In this document: piece by piece, positions 16,743 through 24,778 of the stretch
Layout: every line of letters starts with the position of its first letter
Position numbering within the stretch: the stretch's first letter is position 1
NCBI RefSeq assembly: GCF_900188125.1
Contig: NZ_FZOW01000002.1
Location: 248,001 to 312,000, forward strand
Length of the DNA stretch: 64,000 bases
Reading direction: 5' to 3'
Origin: Rhodococcoides kyotonense
GTDB lineage: Bacteria > Actinomycetota > Actinomycetes > Mycobacteriales > Mycobacteriaceae
Made by a program: the position numbers and the translations under genes
The notes under the pieces: model-generated
What the model saw: the letters and a program-made list of their open reading frames with translations, nothing else
What the model was told of the DNA's origin: nothing
Databases searched by the model: none

Positions 16743-16769
16743 GGTGCCTCTTCGTGCGAGATTGCTGAG

Positions 16770-16788
16770 CAAGGTGAGGCAACGCTAT
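16770..16788 (-). promoter_or_regulatory. possible IdeR/DtxR iron box
   Basis: The 19-mer CAAGGTGAGGCAACGCTAT matches the IdeR consensus TTAGGTTAGGCTAACCTAA at 12 positions and lies 28 bases upstream of the siderophore-binding gene. The match is partial, so iron repression is only suggested. Confidence 0.3.
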
Positions 16789-16810
16789 CCTGACTCCGGC
16801 GAGGAAAACA

Positions 16811-16830
16811 ATATCTGTGTCAGATATAGT
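16811..16830 (+). promoter_or_regulatory. marR promoter with overlapping palindromic operator
   Basis: ATATCTG-TGT-CAGATAT (16811-16827) is a perfect inverted repeat. It overlaps the -10 box TATAGT (16825-16830), which ends eight bases before the GTG at 16839. This is the expected position for autorepression by the MarR protein. The site also lies in the divergent interval facing the siderophore-binding gene. Confidence 0.6.
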
Positions 16831-16838
16831 TTTGTGTC

Positions 16839-17300
16839 GTGAGTAACTCGAACGACGATCTGGCCAGGGGAGTGCTCGACGCGGCGTTCGACCTTCGTCG
16901 GGTGTTGCGCGCACATCTGCCGGAGTCGGGAACCGACGAGACACTCCCGTTGGCGCAGGCTGAAGTAGTGCGTACGGTCCTGGCGTTTCCCGACAGTCGG
17001 ATCGGCGACATCGCCACCCGTCTGAAACTCCGGCACAACACCGTCAGCACTCTCGTTCGAACCCTGGTCGACAAGGGTCTCCTCGACCGTCACCCCGATC
17101 CGACCGACGGCCGAGCCGTCGTACTCCGCGTGAACGAAGAACGAACGGCCCGGCGGGAGCGTCGCACGGATCGCCGGATCGAGGTGCTGTCGGCCGAGAT
17201 CGGTCAGCTCACGCCCGCAGAGCGACGGGCGGTCGAGAAGGCTCTACCAGCGATGGTGAAGCTGAACGAAGGGCTACGCCTCGTGAGTGAAAATGTATAG
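16839..17300 (+). CDS. MarR-family regulator
   Basis: A 153-residue winged-helix repressor. IGDIATRLKLRHNTVSTLVRTL forms the helix-turn-helix near residues 50-71, and DRHPDPTDGRAVVLRV is the wing. No redox cysteine is present, so a small-molecule or phenolic ligand is more likely than peroxide sensing. It is divergent from the siderophore-binding lipoprotein. The last 19 bases of the gene, including the stop, form the left arm of a perfect palindrome that continues into the end of metE. Confidence 0.88.
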   Translation: MSNSNDDLARGVLDAAFDLRRVLRAHLPESGTDETLPLAQAEVVRTVLAFPDSRIGDIATRLKLRHNTVSTLVRTLVDKGLLDRHPDPTDGRAVVLRVNEERTARRERRTDRRIEVLSAEIGQLTPAERRAVEKALPAMVKLNEGLRLVSENV

Positions 17301-17323
17301 AGGGCTATACATTTTCACTCACG
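17282..17323. repeat. perfect 42-base palindrome, family A copy 1
   Basis: Arms 17282-17300 and 17305-17323 (19 bases each) are perfectly complementary around the loop AGGG. The left arm holds the last codons of the MarR gene and the right arm the last codons of metE. A related palindrome at 31017-31062 has the same loop on its minus strand and a similar CTATRYATTT inner arm. It probably acts as a two-way transcription terminator between convergent genes. Confidence 0.75.
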
Positions 17324-19564
17324 TAGGGAACGCGCCGCCTCCACCAGATTCCGCAACGACGCCTCGACCTCGGCGGCACCGCGAGTCTTCAAACCGCAAT
17401 CGGGATTGACCCAGAGGCGTTCGGCCGGAACCGCTTTCAACGCCGCGCGCAGCGACTCCGCGATTTCGTCGACGCCCGGAACACGTGGTGAATGGATGTC
17501 GTAGACACCGGGTCCGACTCCGAGGTCGAAGCCGACGCGATTGAGGTCGTCGAGCACCTCCATGTGCGAACGCGCCGCTTCGATGGACGTGACATCCGCA
17601 TCGAGTGCGACGATCGCATCGATGACCTCACCGAACTCCGAGTAGCACAGATGCGTATGGATCTGAGTGGAGTCCGCGACACCGGATGTGGCCAGCTTGA
17701 ACGCCCGCACAGACCACCGAAGGTAGTGCTCCTTGTCCTTGGCCCGCAACGGAAGCAGCTCGCGCAGAGCGGGTTCGTCGACCTGGACGATCCGAACGCC
17801 CGCAGCTTGCAGGTCGACGGTTTCGTCGCGGATCGCAAGTGCGACCTGGTCGGCGGACTCCGAGAGCGGCTGGTCGTCGCGGACGAAGGACCACGCCAGA
17901 ATCGTCACCGGCCCGGTCAGCATTCCCTTGACCGGCTTGTCGGTCAACGACTGGGCGAAGGTGATCCAGTCGACGGTCATCGCACCGGTTCGGCTGACGT
18001 CGCCGAACAGAATGGGCGGCCGAACGCACCGAGAACCGTACGACTGCACCCATCCGTTCGTCGTCGCCGCGAACCCGTTCAGCTGCTCGGCGAAGTACTG
18101 CACCATGTCATTGCGCTCCGGCTCGCCGTGCACGAGCACGTCCAACCCAATGTTCTCCTGCAGTGCAACGACTTCCGTGATCTCGGCCTTCATGCGACGG
18201 AGGTACTCGGCCTCGTCGATCTCGCCGTTCCGCAGCGCTGCCCGTGCGACACGAATCCGTGTGGTCTGCGGATAGGAGCCGATCGTGGTGGTAGGTAACG
18301 GCGGCAGACCCAACGTCTGGGACCGACGCCGTTCCTCGGCGGAACTGCGATCCACCGACAATCCGGCGTCGAGGCGGGCCCGGATCGACGCGTCGTGCAA
18401 CCTCGGGTCGGCGCGACGCGTCGCCGATGCTGCTCGGGCTGCGGACAATTCGCTGTCGACGGCGTCGGTGCCGTAACGTAGCGCTCGCGCCAGAACGGTG
18501 ATCTCGGCAACCTTCTCGGAGCCGAACGCGAGCCACGACCGTAGCGGATCGGCGATCCCGTCCTCACCGTCGAGCGTGTACGGAACATGGAGCAGCGAGC
18601 AGGAACTCGACACAGCAAGGGATCCGACGCTTCCGAGCAGACTCGCCAGCGTTGCAAGAGATCGATCCAGATCGGTTCGCCAGACGTTCCGGCCGTCGAC
18701 GATGCCGGCGACGATCCTCTTGGTCGCCAACGACGGAACCGCAGCAACCTGTTCGACTGTTCCCGGCGCAGTCAGATCGATCGACAACCCCTCGATGCCG
18801 GTCGACGCGAGCACCGGCAGTGCGCCGCCCAGATCCCCGAAGTACGACGCGAGCAAGATGGCAGGTCGGGTCTCCAGGGCACTGAGGTAGTCGTATGTGC
18901 GCTTGGCCGAATCGATCTCGTCCGACGTCCGGTCTGCCACCAAGGCGGGCTCGTCGATCTGAATCCACTCGGCACCTGCGTCGGCCAGCTGCTTCAGCAG
19001 GTCCGCGTAGAGAGGGAGGATGTCCTCGAGGCGATCCAACAGGCGTGCGTCGTCGATCGATTTGGACAGCAGTAGGAACGTGACGGGCCCGAGGACGACG
19101 GGTCGAGCGGGAATTCCCAGTGCCCGAGCCTCTTTCAGCTCGTCGAGGAGTTTCTGCGGATGCAGCGAGAACGTCGTCGTCGACGAGATCTCCGGCACGA
19201 GGTAGTGGTAGTTGGTGTCGAACCACTTGGTCATCTCGAGCGGCGCGATGGTGTCGTTGCCTCGCGCGGCGGCGAAATAGCGGTCCTTCTCGTCGGCTAT
19301 GTGCTGCACGCGCTCGGGCAGTGAGCCCAGTAGTACGGCGGTGTCGAGGACGTGGTCGTAGTAGCTGAACGTGCCGACCGGGACGGAGTCGAGGCCTGCA
19401 GCGACCAGGGCTTTCAGGTTTTCCCTACGGAGTGTCTCGGCCACCGATTCGAGAGCGGCGGCGTCGATCTTCCCTGCCCAGTAGGACTCGACGGCCTTCT
19501 TCAGCTCTCGTTTCGGACCGATCCGCGGGGAGCCGAGGACCGTGGCGGTGAATTCGAATGTCAC
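17315..19564 (-). CDS. metE: cobalamin-independent methionine synthase
   Basis: A 749-residue zinc enzyme that transfers a methyl group from methyltetrahydropteroyl-triglutamate to homocysteine without B12. Two homologous barrels are visible: the N-terminal one starts with [17 protein letters not shown]. The C-terminal one carries IGSYPQT, then the zinc ligands in THLCYSEF and in NPDCGLKTR. The GTG at 19564 is preferred over a TTG at 19579 because GGAG lies nine bases upstream and the family usually begins at this point. A cobalamin riboswitch precedes it, as expected for a B12-sparing enzyme. Confidence 0.96.
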   Translation of the reverse strand: MTFEFTATVLGSPRIGPKRELKKAVESYWAGKIDAAALESVAETLRRENLKALVAAGLDSVPVGTFSYYDHVLDTAVLLGSLPERVQHIADEKDRYFAAARGNDTIAPLEMTKWFDTNYHYLVPEISSTTTFSLHPQKLLDELKEARALGIPARPVVLGPVTFLLLSKSIDDARLLDRLEDILPLYADLLKQLADAGAEWIQIDEPALVADRTSDEIDSAKRTYDYLSALETRPAILLASYFGDLGGALPVLASTGIEGLSIDLTAPGTVEQVAAVPSLATKRIVAGIVDGRNVWRTDLDRSLATLASLLGSVGSLAVSSSCSLLHVPYTLDGEDGIADPLRSWLAFGSEKVAEITVLARALRYGTDAVDSELSAARAASATRRADPRLHDASIRARLDAGLSVDRSSAEERRRSQTLGLPPLPTTTIGSYPQTTRIRVARAALRNGEIDEAEYLRRMKAEITEVVALQENIGLDVLVHGEPERNDMVQYFAEQLNGFAATTNGWVQSYGSRCVRPPILFGDVSRTGAMTVDWITFAQSLTDKPVKGMLTGPVTILAWSFVRDDQPLSESADQVALAIRDETVDLQAAGVRIVQVDEPALRELLPLRAKDKEHYLRWSVRAFKLATSGVADSTQIHTHLCYSEFGEVIDAIVALDADVTSIEAARSHMEVLDDLNRVGFDLGVGPGVYDIHSPRVPGVDEIAESLRAALKAVPAERLWVNPDCGLKTRGAAEVEASLRNLVEAARSLRE

Positions 19565-19710
19565 TTCGTCTGTCTCCAAGGTGCATCAGATGGGAGGATC
19601 ACCACCGAGCGCGCGAGAAGCCTGAGTGAGCCCATGGAAGAACACGCTGCAGGTCTACTCGCCCATTCCACGAGGCGGTGAACCGCTGCACACGGCGTGC
19701 ACAGCACAGA

Positions 19711-19890
19711 AGGCAGGTATTCGGACTCGCAGGCACGCGACCTGAATAGAAGGTCGCATCTACTGGCCGTCGCTTCCCAGAGAGGCTTCTCCAGTGCATA
19801 TGACGGCGGTCGTTCCTGCATACCGCTGCGGGACAGTCCCGGATTCACACCGGGTTCCCTCTTGCGTCACCGTCTGCGGTCTTCGGGGCT
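19711..19890 (-). ncRNA. cobalamin riboswitch controlling metE
   Basis: Read on the minus strand, the conserved blocks occur in order: GAGGGAACCCGGTGTGAATC, then GGGACTGTCCCGCAGCGG, GGAACGACCGCC, CACTGG, GGGAAGCGACGGCCAGTAG and GCGAGTCCGAATACCTGCC. These are the B12-box and core strands of the cobalamin aptamer. About 145 bases separate it from the metE start and can form alternative hairpins. Adenosyl- or methylcobalamin binding would switch metE off when a B12-dependent synthase can work. Exact outer ends are approximate. Confidence 0.93.
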
Positions 19891-19970
19891 CCTCACGACC
19901 GCTGGGCGAACCAACTGCAGGCATGAGCATAGGTGCACGTGGCGTCTGTGTGAATCGGTAGCCTTCCTCC

Positions 19971-20390
19971 ATGCCCGACGTGCCGCCGTTCAGCCCGACG
20001 ATCATGTTGCTGACGACAAGCCGCATCTGGGATGCCGAGTTGAACGAGGGATTGAAGCCACTGGGCCTGACGACGCGAAAGTACGGCCTGCTCGGGCACA
20101 TCCGTCGCACCCCGGACATCTCGTTCAGCGAACTCGCGAGGCGCTCCCGCATCACCGTTCAGAGCGCCCACACGGCAGTCGCCGCGCTGAAGGACAAGGG
20201 CCTTGTCGACGACGCCACCGCGCACGCCGGGTCCGCGTCGACGCTGCGGGTCACGGCCGACGGCGAGGAGCTGCTGACTCGCGCGGGTGAGGTGGTCGCC
20301 GAGCTCGATGCCCAGTTCACGGCCCGGCATCCGGAGCTGACGGACGCGCTGAAAGCCAACATGACGCGGCTGCTCGCGCAAGCTGACTGA
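19971..20390 (+). CDS. MarR-family regulator
   Basis: A 139-residue winged-helix protein. PDISFSELARRSRITVQSAH with the following HTAVAALKDKGLV is the DNA-binding unit, and the wing is ATAHAGSASTLRV. No cysteine is present. TAGCCT (19959-19964) ends six bases before the ATG, a leaderless promoter back to back with the metE riboswitch promoter. No target operator or obvious partner gene is visible, and the next gene downstream is unrelated by sequence. Confidence 0.85.
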   Translation: MPDVPPFSPTIMLLTTSRIWDAELNEGLKPLGLTTRKYGLLGHIRRTPDISFSELARRSRITVQSAHTAVAALKDKGLVDDATAHAGSASTLRVTADGEELLTRAGEVVAELDAQFTARHPELTDALKANMTRLLAQAD

Positions 20391-20499
20391 CCTCTGCGTC
20401 ATGTTCGCGTCGAGTCCTGCTTCGGACGACATGTCGGACCCAGCCACTAGGGTTCTCCGCTGTCGGGACGAAGTGAAATCCGCGAGCTGGGGGGCAGCA

Positions 20500-21324
20500 G
20501 TGGTCGAACGACTGTGGTTGGACGTCGCGTACGCAGAGAAAGACTTGGCCAAAGAACAAGGTGCGAGGTGGGATCCGACTGCGAAGCGCTGGTACGCGCC
20601 GCGGGCCGGAATCGAGGAACTCGCACGATGGGCCGCTCGTCCCGAGATTCCGGACGTTCTACCGGGTGAGGACAGAACTCTCGGTGACGGCTTGTTCGTC
20701 GATCTGATTCCCGACACCTGTTGGTTCACCAACGTCCGATCGTGTGTCGAGCCCGGAGACTGGGAGCGTCTTCGCCGGACCATCACCAGGCGGGCAGGAA
20801 TGAAGTGCGAGATCTGTGGCGCGGAGGCGGACAGGCACGTCGACCGATGGCTCGAAGTCCACGAACGGTGGGATTACGACTGGATAGCGCGGACGCAGAG
20901 GCTCGCCAGGTTGATCTGCCTGTGTACGGACTGCCATCGCGTCACTCATTACGGCTTCGCCCAAGTGACGGGGAAAGAGCGCGAAGCGTTCGACCATCTC
21001 GTGACGGTCACAGGCAAGACACCTGCGCAAGCGCGACGCCACATCGACGACGCGTTCGTCGTGTGGCGCCGAGCGTCGGGCCTCGTATGGGATCTGGATC
21101 TCGACATTCTGACCGGAGTTGGAATCTCGGTCCGACGGCCGCCGAGTGCCGTCGAACGACGTGAAATAGCCGCTCGCAGCCTGGATGACGACGGTTCGAC
21201 ACCGTCTCGACGTGACTCTGGCTGTGAGGCAGACGAACCGCAGACACCTGGTCGAGCCATCGCTGCGTCTCCTCGCCGAAACACGAAGTGGTATCACCGC
21301 GTGACGTCGTGGTGGACCGCGTGA
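20500..21324 (+). CDS. DUF5710-like and HNH-like zinc-binding protein
   Basis: A 274-residue protein of unknown role. Residues about 1-40 (LWLDVAYAEKDLAKEQGARW, then DPTAKRWYAP) match the DUF5710 module seen at the ends of DNA-processing proteins. Residues about 90-150 hold CEICG, a histidine-rich LEVHERWDY and CLCTDCHRVTH, which fit a zinc-finger HNH fold. The GTG at 20500 is chosen because GGGGGG lies five bases upstream; a promoter-like TAGGGT is at 20449-20454. It may be a single-gene nuclease or RNA-processing protein. The nuclease histidine pair is not certain. Confidence 0.6.
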   Translation: MVERLWLDVAYAEKDLAKEQGARWDPTAKRWYAPRAGIEELARWAARPEIPDVLPGEDRTLGDGLFVDLIPDTCWFTNVRSCVEPGDWERLRRTITRRAGMKCEICGAEADRHVDRWLEVHERWDYDWIARTQRLARLICLCTDCHRVTHYGFAQVTGKEREAFDHLVTVTGKTPAQARRHIDDAFVVWRRASGLVWDLDLDILTGVGISVRRPPSAVERREIAARSLDDDGSTPSRRDSGCEADEPQTPGRAIAASPRRNTKWYHRVTSWWTA

Positions 21325-21381
21325 CGGTATGGGCGGCGAGTACAGCAACGAGTGCGCGCACGGCACTCGCGAACACCGTGC

Positions 21382-21550
21382 TACGGTCTTGCTCATGCAG
21401 CGCACGTATTTTTGGTTTAGCAGGCCGGCCCCGGGTGGGTCAGCCAGCGACGCCATGCGCTGAGACCCCACCCCACGAGCCGGATGCAGACCGGCTCGAC
21501 GTGTGAGTGGAGCTCTCCGAGAGTCGGTCTGAGAAACAGAAAGTGTTCTC
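21382..21550 (+). promoter_or_regulatory. aromatic amino acid attenuator upstream of DAHP synthase
   Basis: TACGGT (21382-21387) places transcription at or next to the leader ATG at 21395. The leader codons Tyr-Phe-Trp-Phe (21407-21418) are followed by a hairpin pairing about 21434-21448 with 21458-21474, which overlaps the leader stop codon. A second, perfect 8-bp hairpin follows, with arms CGAGCCGG and CCGGCTCG near 21476-21498. Stalling at aromatic codons would change the first pairing. No clear U-run follows, so control could act on termination or on translation. Confidence 0.7.
21395..21463 (+). CDS. aromatic leader peptide (22 residues)
   Basis: The small frame reads M-Q-R-T-Y-F-W-F-S-R and ends at TGA 21461-21463. 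Four consecutive aromatic codons (Tyr, Phe, Trp, Phe) are extremely unlikely by chance directly before an aromatic-biosynthesis gene. The ATG sits seven bases after a -10 box, so it is probably translated from a leaderless message. Corynebacterium glutamicum has a comparable leader, AroR, before its DAHP synthase gene aroF. Confidence 0.8.
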   Translation: MQRTYFWFSRPAPGGSASDAMR

Positions 21551-22633
21551 ATGACTATCGACATCACCCCTGCCAGTACGGATCTGGACGATCAGCGCAC
21601 CATCAGCATCAGCCCTCTGGTTGCGCCGTCGTTGCTGCGCCGCGAACATGCAGCCGACGACGCAGTGTCGGCGACCGTTCGCCGCGGACGCGACGGTGTC
21701 GTCGACATCCTCGACGGGCGTGACGATCGGCTGATCGTCGTCGTCGGACCGTGCTCGGTGCACGACACGACCGCCGCGATGGAGTACGCGCGCAAGCTCG
21801 CCGAGAAGGCCTCCGAGCTGGGCGATCGACTGCACATCGTCATGCGCGTCTACTTCGAGAAGCCGCGTACGACGCTCGGCTGGAAGGGCCTGATCAACGA
21901 CCCGCACCTCGACGGCTCGTTCGACATCAACGAAGGCCTGCGTGTGGGACGCCAGCTGCTGGTCGACATCTCCGCACTCGGTCTGCCGGTCGGATGCGAA
22001 TTCCTCGATCCGATCACCCCGCAGTACATCGCGGACCTGGTCAGCTACGGCGCCATCGGCGCGCGCACCGCCGCAAGTCAGGTGCACCGTCAGCTCTGCA
22101 GCGCGCTGTCGATGCCGGTCGGCATCAAGAACTCGACCGAGGGCGACATCCAGGTCGCGGTCGACGGGACCCGCGCGGCCGCGTCGAGCCACGTGTTCCC
22201 CGGCACCGATCTCGACGGCCAGGCTGCGTTGATCCGCACGACCGGCAACCCGGACTGCCACGTCATTCTCCGCGGCGGCACCGACGGACCCAACTACGAC
22301 GCGGAGTCCGTCGCCGACACCGTTGCACGCCTGCGGAAGTCGAACCTGCCCGAGCGTGTCGTCATCGACGCCAGCCACGGCAACAGCCGCAAGGACCACA
22401 ACAAGCAGGTCGACGTCGTCACCGACGTTGCCCGACGCGTCGGCGAGGGTGAGCACGGCATCAGCGGCGTCATGCTCGAAAGCTTCCTCGTGGCAGGACG
22501 TCAGGATTTGACCCTGGGCCACAAGGAGGATCTGACCTACGGGCAGTCCATCACCGATGCCTGCCTCGACTGGGACACCACCGCAACACAATTGGACGCA
22601 CTCGCCGACGCCGTGACACGTAGGCGCGGTTAA
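21551..22633 (+). CDS. aroF: 3-deoxy-7-phosphoheptulonate (DAHP) synthase, class I
   Basis: A 360-residue enzyme that condenses phosphoenolpyruvate with erythrose 4-phosphate, the first step to chorismate. The class I motifs are all present: VVVGPCSVHD, KPRTTLGWKGLINDP, GARTAASQVHRQL and VIDASHGNSRKDHNK with the metal-binding His. The N-terminal extension of about 60 residues is the region that binds feedback inhibitors (Phe or Tyr) in this class. The ATG lacks a strong ribosome site. It is preceded by an aromatic leader peptide and overlaps the AlkB-like gene tail to tail by four bases. Confidence 0.94.
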   Translation: MTIDITPASTDLDDQRTISISPLVAPSLLRREHAADDAVSATVRRGRDGVVDILDGRDDRLIVVVGPCSVHDTTAAMEYARKLAEKASELGDRLHIVMRVYFEKPRTTLGWKGLINDPHLDGSFDINEGLRVGRQLLVDISALGLPVGCEFLDPITPQYIADLVSYGAIGARTAASQVHRQLCSALSMPVGIKNSTEGDIQVAVDGTRAAASSHVFPGTDLDGQAALIRTTGNPDCHVILRGGTDGPNYDAESVADTVARLRKSNLPERVVIDASHGNSRKDHNKQVDVVTDVARRVGEGEHGISGVMLESFLVAGRQDLTLGHKEDLTYGQSITDACLDWDTTATQLDALADAVTRRRG

Positions 22634-23253
22634 CGAACGCCGCGCGGCCGGAACTGCACGCTGACGCGTGGCCCGGTCGCGCGGGTGCTCTTGGGCACCG
22701 CATGTTCCCACGTGCGCTGGCACGATCCACCCATGACGATCAGATCGCCGTGTCCGAGAGTGAATTTGAGCGACGCGCCGCCCCCGCGTGGCCTGAGCAT
22801 CAACTGTCGCGTCGCGCCGAGGGAGAGGATGGCGACCATCGTGTCCTCGACCGCGCTGCGGCCGATGTTGTCGCCGTGCCAGGCGACGCTGTCGGATCCG
22901 TCTCTGTAGTAACACAATCCGGCGGTCGCGAACGGTTCGCCCAGTTCGCTGCGGTAGTGCGTGTCCAATGCGCTCTTGGCCTCGGACATCGCCGGTTCGG
23001 GCCATGGTTCGGATTCGGAGTAGAACCGTACGAGCCGGGGAACGTCGACCACTCGGTCGTACATCTGGCGTCGCTCGGCTCGCCAGTCGACCCCGTCGAC
23101 CAATCGATCGAACAAGTCGACCGAACCGGCCCATCCCGGTCGGACGTCGACCCAGGCGCCACGGGTCAGTGTCCGCCGCGTCACCGACGACCCGAGCGGC
23201 CCGAAATCCTCGGCGGCATCGGTGAACAGCGAACCCTGTAGTTCCACGCTCAT
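22630..23253 (-). CDS. AlkB-type 2-oxoglutarate/Fe(II) dioxygenase
   Basis: A 207-residue DNA or RNA alkylation-repair dioxygenase. The iron ligands are His126 and Asp128 in AWHGDNIG and His184 in TWEHAVPK. Arg196 in RATGPRVSV, with the following FRPR, binds 2-oxoglutarate. The LCYYRDGSDSVAWH stretch is typical of the AlkB subfamily. TAGGCT lies seven bases before the ATG on the minus strand, indicating a leaderless message. No ada or alkA gene adjoins it, and the substrate lesion class is not visible. Confidence 0.9.
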   Translation of the reverse strand: MSVELQGSLFTDAAEDFGPLGSSVTRRTLTRGAWVDVRPGWAGSVDLFDRLVDGVDWRAERRQMYDRVVDVPRLVRFYSESEPWPEPAMSEAKSALDTHYRSELGEPFATAGLCYYRDGSDSVAWHGDNIGRSAVEDTMVAILSLGATRQLMLRPRGGGASLKFTLGHGDLIVMGGSCQRTWEHAVPKSTRATGPRVSVQFRPRGVR

Positions 23254-23335
23254 GTCGGCTAGCCTAGCTCGATTCGAACATATGTTCCAGCGAAAATCCG
23301 AACATCTGTCGGTGCGGCGGCTTATGGTGTCTTCC

Positions 23336-23761
23336 ATGGCATACGACGTACAGGTCACGATCGATTGCGAAAAGCCTCACGAGCAGGCCAAATGGTGGGC
23401 CGAGGCGATGGGGTGGCAGGTCGAACCCTCGGACGGAGACTTCATCCGCAGCATGGTCGAGCAAGGCCACGCACAGGAGGAGGACACCACGGTGTTCGAG
23501 GGGAATCTGGTGTGGAAGGTCGGCGCCGCCATCGCGAACCCGGCCAATCCGAGCGGTCCGCGGTTGCTGTTCCAATCCGTTCCTGAGCCCAAGACCGCCA
23601 AGAATCGTCAGCACCTCGACATCCAAGTGGGCGACGAGCGTGAGACGGTCGCCCAGACTCTGGTCGAGAAGGGGGCGACCATTCTGTATCGAGATTCGCA
23701 GGGCCCGTACACCTGGATCACGATGACCGATCCCGAGGGCAACGAGTTCTGTCTGACCTAG
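23336..23761 (+). CDS. VOC (glyoxalase-like) family protein
   Basis: A 141-residue protein with two beta-alpha-beta-beta-beta modules (about 4-65 and 85-140). It starts with VQVTIDCEKPHEQAKWWAEA and ends with the typical TMTDPEGNEFCL. The first histidine metal ligand of true glyoxalases is replaced, as in many glyoxalase-like family 6 members, so metal catalysis is doubtful. TATGGT (23323-23328) lies seven bases before the ATG. It is divergent from alkB-like and meets the AraC gene tail to tail with four bases of overlap. Confidence 0.85.
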   Translation: MAYDVQVTIDCEKPHEQAKWWAEAMGWQVEPSDGDFIRSMVEQGHAQEEDTTVFEGNLVWKVGAAIANPANPSGPRLLFQSVPEPKTAKNRQHLDIQVGDERETVAQTLVEKGATILYRDSQGPYTWITMTDPEGNEFCLT

Positions 23762-24774
23762 CGAAACGACCCTGGAGTCTGGCCGGTCCACCGTTTGAAG
23801 GCCCGACGAAACGCCGACGGTTCGGAGAACCCGAGTTTGCTGGAGATGTCGTCGACGGAGTCGCCGCGGCTGAGACCCGACACGGCTGCGTCGCGAAGAA
23901 CTTCCTCGCGGATCTGGTTGACGGACGTTCCCTCCTGGCGCAGGAGGCGTCGTAGATGCGCGGTGCTGACGGACAACATGCGGGCGATGTCGTCCGTGCC
24001 CGGCGCCTGGCTCTGCAGGCCGAGCTCCAAGGCCCTGCGGACCTGCGACGACGCGGTGCTGTCGTAATCCCGGGCAGTGAACAGCAGGTTCGGCGACTCG
24101 CGTAGGTAGTCCGCCAACGTGTCCTCGGTCTGGACGATGGGCGCTCGCATCGCGGAGTTGTCGAATTCCAGGGCCGCCGCCTGCGCTCCGAACGTCACGC
24201 GGGCACCGAACATCCGGTCGTACAACTTGCCTGTCGCCGGATCGGTCATCTCGTACGGCAACTCCACCGAATGCAGTTTCACACGCCCACCGATCAGCCA
24301 TGCGGCGAATCGATGGACGAGCACCATGCGGAAGTCGGTGAGCAACTGCCCGGCCGTCTCCCGTGCGGCCTCGGGCAGGTGGCTGTTGTCGGCAGGCGGG
24401 ATGGTCAGGCGGGTCGAGATGTCGCCGCGCGTGATCAACATCGGCGGCATCCCCGAGACGACACGCGTCGTCTCGGCCATGCGCACCAGAGCTGTGGACA
24501 GATCGGGGCAATGGATGAGAGTCAGGCAGATGACGCGAAAACTGCCGCGGCGCATGGGTGTCGAGGCCAGGCCGAACAGCTCGTCGTCGGTGATCTGCCA
24601 CGCCGCCTGCGTGAACACCGTGACCTGTTCCGCTGTCAGGCGTCCGTGCGCATCGTCGAGAATGTCGTGCCCGATTCCTGCGATCGACAGCGGATACGAC
24701 AGGTCGACGCCGCCACTTTCGGCGAGGGAGACAGCCTTGGCGACGAACCCGGCCGGAATCGTGCGGGCGCTCAT
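23758..24774 (-). CDS. AraC-family regulator with OruR-type ligand domain
   Basis: A 338-residue regulator. Residues about 15-200 form the arabinose-binding-like domain of the OruR/ArgR-like group, recognisable from the GIGHDILDDAHGRLTAEQV region. The C-terminal third is a double helix-turn-helix: IARMLSVSTAHLRRLLRQEG, then ISSKLGFSEPSAFRRAFKRW and the closing TPGSFR. The ATG at 24774 lies four bases after the dapC stop, so the two are cotranscribed. In relatives this type controls amino-acid or fatty-acid genes. Its ligand here is unknown. Confidence 0.88.
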   Translation of the reverse strand: MSARTIPAGFVAKAVSLAESGGVDLSYPLSIAGIGHDILDDAHGRLTAEQVTVFTQAAWQITDDELFGLASTPMRRGSFRVICLTLIHCPDLSTALVRMAETTRVVSGMPPMLITRGDISTRLTIPPADNSHLPEAARETAGQLLTDFRMVLVHRFAAWLIGGRVKLHSVELPYEMTDPATGKLYDRMFGARVTFGAQAAALEFDNSAMRAPIVQTEDTLADYLRESPNLLFTARDYDSTASSQVRRALELGLQSQAPGTDDIARMLSVSTAHLRRLLRQEGTSVNQIREEVLRDAAVSGLSRGDSVDDISSKLGFSEPSAFRRAFKRWTGQTPGSFR

Positions 24775-24778
24775 CGGG

